The notes under the pieces are model-generated. The model was not told the DNA's origin and made no database searches. It saw only the letters and a list, made by a program, of their open reading frames with translations. Below are positions 59,109-64,000 of a stretch of 64,000 nt of DNA, one piece after another. Every line of letters begins with the position of its first letter. Within the stretch, counting starts at the first letter, position 1. The DNA is from Aptenodytes patagonicus (lineage: Eukaryota > Chordata > Aves > Sphenisciformes > Spheniscidae), in NCBI RefSeq assembly GCF_965638725.1, contig NC_134962.1, forward strand, positions 3,479,501-3,543,500, read 5' to 3'. The position numbers and the translations under genes are program-made.

Positions 59109-62100
59109 TAAACAAAATTTAATACAATTCTTTGATTTTTCAATGCTCGCAACTGGACAGGACTGGAACCACACTTTCACTTTGGAGGTGTGTAATAGGG
59201 TCACCTGGATTTTGAGATGTCCTCTTTTAGGACATGTGCATGTGCTTCCTGGCACAGAGATAATGTGCTCAGTGTCCTGAGCTGGGCATGCGAGTATGTG
59301 GCAGTGAATTAATTTGGCCTGGGACAGCTCAGATGGCAAAAATCCTTGACTTATCTGCCAAGAAAACTGAAAATGTGCTTCAGCTGAGATCTGTCAACAT
59401 GAGAGGAGCAGAGGGCTGCCCAGTCAGCCAGAAGATGAATTTGTGCTTGTTCTGTCAACTGCTGGAGATTGGAATGTCAATATAGAGCCTAATAAACTTC
59501 TAGTTTCTAAAGCGTTAGCTGCTCTGAGATCATGTTTAATAACAATCTGGTCTACCTGAGGTCATGCAGCCATCTGCAGCGTTGTCTCCAGGCTGGTAGT
59601 GTTGCCAATAGACTGGCTTATCAGGTCTGCTTAGGTGCGTGATCCACCCAAATTAAATTTTGGGCCCTGGCGGCATCACTTCTCAAGCCTTCCATGTGCA
59701 AAGCAAAGGAGATAATTAAAAATAAAAGCTAGGGACTAGAGACTGAGAGATTAATATATTTCATTAGATTGCTTCAGAGAAACTGAAGCAGAGACTGGGT
59801 ACTGAATGCACACATGCAAATATCCTCATAAGAAGGGTAGGACACCCCAAATTTGATGGAGGTCAGCCCTTACCAAAGGGCTGATAAAATCTTTGTCACT
59901 AATCAGGCTCTTAAAAGACTAGAACCTAAAAGTGTGAGATCCGTGAAAAGGCATGAATACAACCTCTTTGGTGCAGACGACCGTTTCCCATCTCAGGGCG
60001 GCTTGCAAGGCAGTTGGAAGGGAAGTGCAGTGGATGACTGGGTACCAAAATGCCTTATCACGCTGCCTTCCCCAAAGTTCATTTTTGTGGGATATACAAA
60101 GTGCAAAGAAAATAGTGACTGCAGAGATTTCTTTCCTTTGTTTTTGTCTTGGCTAGATTAATTAAAAATGTCATGGATCCTGACAGGACTGCCTTAGGGT
60201 AATATGGCTGATGCTGTGCTTGCTATGAATAGCTGGTGATGAGGGTAGACGCGGTGATCTTTTTGTGCTGTATTATTCCATTCGAGTCCACTTGGGCTCC
60301 TTTTGAACCACATTTCTCTCTAGAATTATTACGTTCTCCCTCTATTTATTGATAATGTATGGTAACTTATTCCATGACACTGGAAATGAAATTGGTTGTT
60401 GGTGACTGCAGGGTTTTCATTTGGATATTCTTTAGATGCAAAGCAATAATTTAGATAGAGTTAAAGAGAAGACGGGAGACATTTCCCACCCTGCTACACT
60501 GATATCTGAGCACTGTTGAATTAGAATAGTGCTCATCTTGCAGCTATCACAAAGCCGTTCTCTAAATATTTCTCATCAAAGCTGAGATTCAGTTGTCAAA
60601 TGCTGGCAGGTTGGAGCTTGCAAAGATGGGGAAGGATGGAATAAATGCATTTATGGGCAGAGGGCAGGTGACGGGGTCAGAAGCACATGACAGATCCATT
60701 CCTCCCACAGCCCTGCAATTTGTCGTGGGACTGTCACTCCCATATATAGGGTATGGATCGACTTGGTGACCCATAGGTGAGTGATGGGCCAAAGCATGAA
60801 GCATCTGTCTTGTTCTAATAAGGCTGTAGCCATGGTATTACTTGGGTGCCCTAGAGGCATGAATGCATTTATCACTGTAGTACCCTTTGGAGGCTGGACA
60901 ACAATATTAAGATTTTTCTTATTTTATTTTGGAGACAGCAGGAGAATAAATGCGATGTTAAAGGTCACAGGGAGCATTTCTTGCAGAGCCAGGAACTAAA
61001 GCATATTCTTCTAACTTGCAGTCTAATATCTTGACTGCAAGACTCACTTGTCAGGTGGCATCCTAAAAACCTGTTCTATTTTCTCTGTTCTCCGGTGTCT
61101 TCTGAATAGATACATGTTGAAAATGTATCTGCAGAACATATAGTTTAACAAGTTTTTCACTGCTTATCCAAGAGTAAGATCACTTTAAAATCAGCTGTGT
61201 TCTGTTTTGGTATTATAAATTATTATCTCTGACAGAAAAATATCAATTGTACATTGGCTTTTACTCTATGTCCATTTATGCTTGATGTCTCTCTAAATCA
61301 GTGGTGGCTAAATTACAGGTGACTCATAGACAGCGATCCAGTGCTAAATCAAGTTTTATTCCTTTGATGAGAAGCCTGGAAGACAGAAATAAGGTGGCTG
61401 AAACTTTAGATCTTTCCCAAGAAACACCTTGTTCTTCCTATAAACCCAATAAATGCTTGTCTGTTATCAGGGACAGAGCTTCTAAATGAGGCTATTTCCA
61501 AAGAGCATCTCCATGAATAGTTATTTACTCGGTGGCATATAGTTTCAGAAAAAAAATAGGACCCTTCCTAACTTAAAAAGAAGAAAAGTTGTCCATCCAG
61601 TCTCAACTTCTGTGGCAATACTTCTTTCTTCCCGCCATTCTGTATTCCCTTAACTCTTTCTTGCCACGTTCAGGCTGTGCATGCCACTCCCTGAGCCCCA
61701 GTAGACCTCTAACAAGAACTAGGAAATGTGATTATTCCCACTCTCTCTGTTTCCATTACGTCTGTATTAATAGTCTTCCTTTTTCCAACAGCCTTTGCTG
61801 ACAGAAAACCATTATCATATGATGCACAGACACCATACAAATTCAAGTTAATACACCATGGTGCCGTGTAATACACTGTCCTGCTGCTGAGCTTAATCTA
61901 ATACAGTGTGATGTAGGAGGCACCATGACACAACTCAGTATTTTGTACCAGGATGCATTATCTTGCAAAATTGTGCAGAGGGCTTACTTAAAAGCTCTCA
62001 TTCTCCACCAGAATCTCCCAAGCCAGTGTATAGAGGCTGTCTATCGCCTGGAGGCCTGATACAGGCACCTGCTGGCATCAGCTGGGTGGCTGCTGGCTTC

Positions 62101-62494
62101 TGTGCCACCCTGTCCTCTCTTGACCATCTATGAGAAGAGCAGCAAGGGAAGGAGGGCTGTCAGGGGGGAATCCTCAAAATGCCACCAACCTAGACACCTA
62201 CCAGTGAGCTCAACGAGCTTTACTCTTCACAGCTTTTCTATGAAAACGGGCTGGCTGGGTCAGAGGGAGTAGAGGGCACGGAGGATGCCAGCAGAGGATA
62301 GGGCGAAAGGAAGATTCTGTGGCTGTATGCAACCACCCAAAAAAGAATAAATTGGAGGTGTGAACACATTGCCTTCATGGATCCTGCCAAGAAGTTTAAT
62401 TAAAGTCACTTGCTGTAGCAGAGTGACATACTTTCACTCCCAGCTATCACATCAGATGTGGTTTTATGAGATGGGCTACAACAGCAGAACATAG

Positions 62495-62540
62495 TTTCTA
62501 TCTTTCTGTCTTTTTCTTTTTTTTTTCTTTTTTTCTTTCC
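62495..62540. repeat. Pyrimidine (C/T) tract
   Basis: A run of T with interspersed C (TCTTTTTTTTTTCTTTTTTTC-like) on the plus strand, low complexity. Confidence 0.75.
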
Positions 62541-64000
62541 TAAGCAGAGGAAACGACAAACTTGCATTGCAAGCAAGGAGAGGAAGATGGACTTTTTATG
62601 TTGCAGTCGTGGTAAAAAACACGGACACATCACATGGCTCTTCTGGATCCCAAGCTCTGTCAATAGCTCTTTCAATCCCATATTCCCTTTTTCCCTAAAG
62701 TTTGGGTGCAGAAACAACTTGATCTGGAAAATTTGAGTGGTTTGGCCTTGCCTCTGTCTTCCATTCCCACATGTCCCACGGAATTTAGAATTGCAGAGTC
62801 TGGATTGCTCATCAATGCACAGTCCCCACAGCATATCTCTGTCTGGGACAGACTCCGCGTTACCCCTGTCTCCCCAGGGCGCTCACAGTAAAAGATCCCC
62901 AGGTTTTGGCAACTTTCTGCTCCCTATCTTGCAGGTCACTGCAAGTCATTACTGTTATGGCACCATTACATCCCTCTATGGCGGGGGAATTTCCCCCATC
63001 TGCCTTGGCTCTGCTGACAAAGAAGCCAATGCAAAATGATGCAATATGTCTGGAAAATAGTTCCAAGCATTCTTCTAGAGTCATACAGACTGTCCCCTTT
63101 CATCCTGTTGTTTCTCCTAAGAATAAGGCCATAACACCATGAGCCGGAAGAAATAGCCAGGTGGAAATAATTTGGCTGGTTATTTTTTAATTGTAATAGA
63201 GGATTTGTATCCTCTCACCAATGCAGTTACAGCTCTTTAATTCCTTGGACTTCAGTGTAACTCCATTTGGCATACTGTACGCTGGTCTGAGACCCAGATC
63301 TACCATCTGCAAATCAGCAGCAAACTCCACTTTTCTTTCCACAGACAGATTTATGACAGCTGCTGCCATCTCTTCATTTTTACAGCAGACTGTTAATTTA
63401 GACTTTTCATTCAATTCAAATCCAGAGAAAATACCAGTCCACAGCAGCACTGACAATCATTCCTTTTCTAGAAACAATAACACTGACTAAACAATAGAAT
63501 CTTTATTGTGAAGACTCAATAAAAGTTATGCTGACACTTGAGAAAAAAAAAAAGACTTATCTTCAGACCATGGAAGGAGAAAACTCACCCGCCTGTCATA
63601 GTGATGAGCACAAAATGAAACTTTTGAGCTGATGCTCCTGGATCTCTAGATCTTGGGGACAATGAAACCCAAATGTAGGCAAGGGACCGTCCAACATTTT
63701 TCCAGCTTTTCTTATTAACTGGGTGTGCCAGGATAGAGACATCATATTTCCATGGCTCATATGCATTTCATGTCTCTGCTTCCCAAAGACACCAGTAGTG
63801 CTCCCAGCTCTGAGGCAGACACTAGTTTTATGCTGAACAGAGCTAATACAAACCCCAGAAAACAGCCCACTAGTAGAAAAAACACCCTCTCCAGGAGCGG
63901 GGAAAGAGAAACGGTGACAGCAGACCTGGTCATTTAGCCAAAAGATTCAAGAAAGAAAGATGCTGAGAAAAGATACAACAGCTCAGAGAGATTTAATTTC

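Larger units (their letters stand above)
50159..64000. other. Non-coding region to the right edge, no gene recognised
   Basis: No coding exon with known similarity was found on either strand. The region contains a T run (about 51678-51699), a TA-rich patch (about 52257-52310), a short CA/TG-rich patch (about 59035-59110) and a pyrimidine tract (about 62495-62540). Distal regulatory elements or lncRNA exons could be present but cannot be supported from sequence alone. Confidence 0.45.

Noticed and set aside
29000-64000. Search for NTSR1 exons expected from human synteny
   Set aside because: No seven-helix receptor motif or matching exon was seen on either strand, so the gene is not annotated here.

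Overview
The window looks like avian nuclear DNA, most likely from a neoavian bird. It holds a CR1 LINE fragment with the avian octamer tail, a solo LTR of an ERVL-like family that I recognise as widespread in Neoaves, and compact genes with short introns and strong CpG-island promoters of the kind found on bird microchromosomes. No bacterial, organellar or RNA gene was recognised. The species cannot be named from the sequence.

Three protein-coding genes sit on the minus strand in the first 25 kb, all transcribed right to left. From right to left they are MRGBP (start codon at 24688, stop at 20085, five exons), OGFR (start codon at 17218, stop at 6844, seven confident exons plus one candidate 45-nt exon) and the 5' end of COL9A3 (signal-peptide exon at 2492-2557, second exon at 1156-1224, the rest beyond the left edge). 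The same head-to-tail order MRGBP-OGFR-COL9A3 is known from human chromosome 20q13.33, so this is a conserved block. I rebuilt the exon-intron structures by hand from splice sites, reading phase and remembered human proteins. All phases close: 234 aa for MRGBP and 672 aa for OGFR (687 aa with the candidate exon).

The genes are functionally unrelated neighbours. MRGBP is a subunit of the TIP60/NuA4 histone acetyltransferase complex, OGFR is the nuclear-associated opioid growth factor (Met-enkephalin) receptor, and COL9A3 encodes the alpha-3 chain of cartilage collagen IX. CpG islands with long G/C homopolymers sit at the MRGBP and OGFR 5' ends. OGFR intron 1 holds a CpG-rich 36-bp minisatellite of nine copies. 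Introns of OGFR and MRGBP carry faint old CR1 remnants.

From about 25.3 kb to 64 kb I found no convincing coding exon. This 39-kb stretch holds a 5'-truncated CR1 (28.1-28.9 kb) with a still-open 3' reading frame, a solo LTR (35523-36130) with a perfect 5-bp target duplication, and a few simple repeats. In human the next gene on this side is NTSR1; its exons were not seen here. No obviously new multigene system is present. The most interesting points are the in-phase candidate micro-exon of OGFR, the avian-type OGFR tail and N-terminus, the alanine expansion in MRGBP, the intronic minisatellite, and the well-delimited solo LTR.
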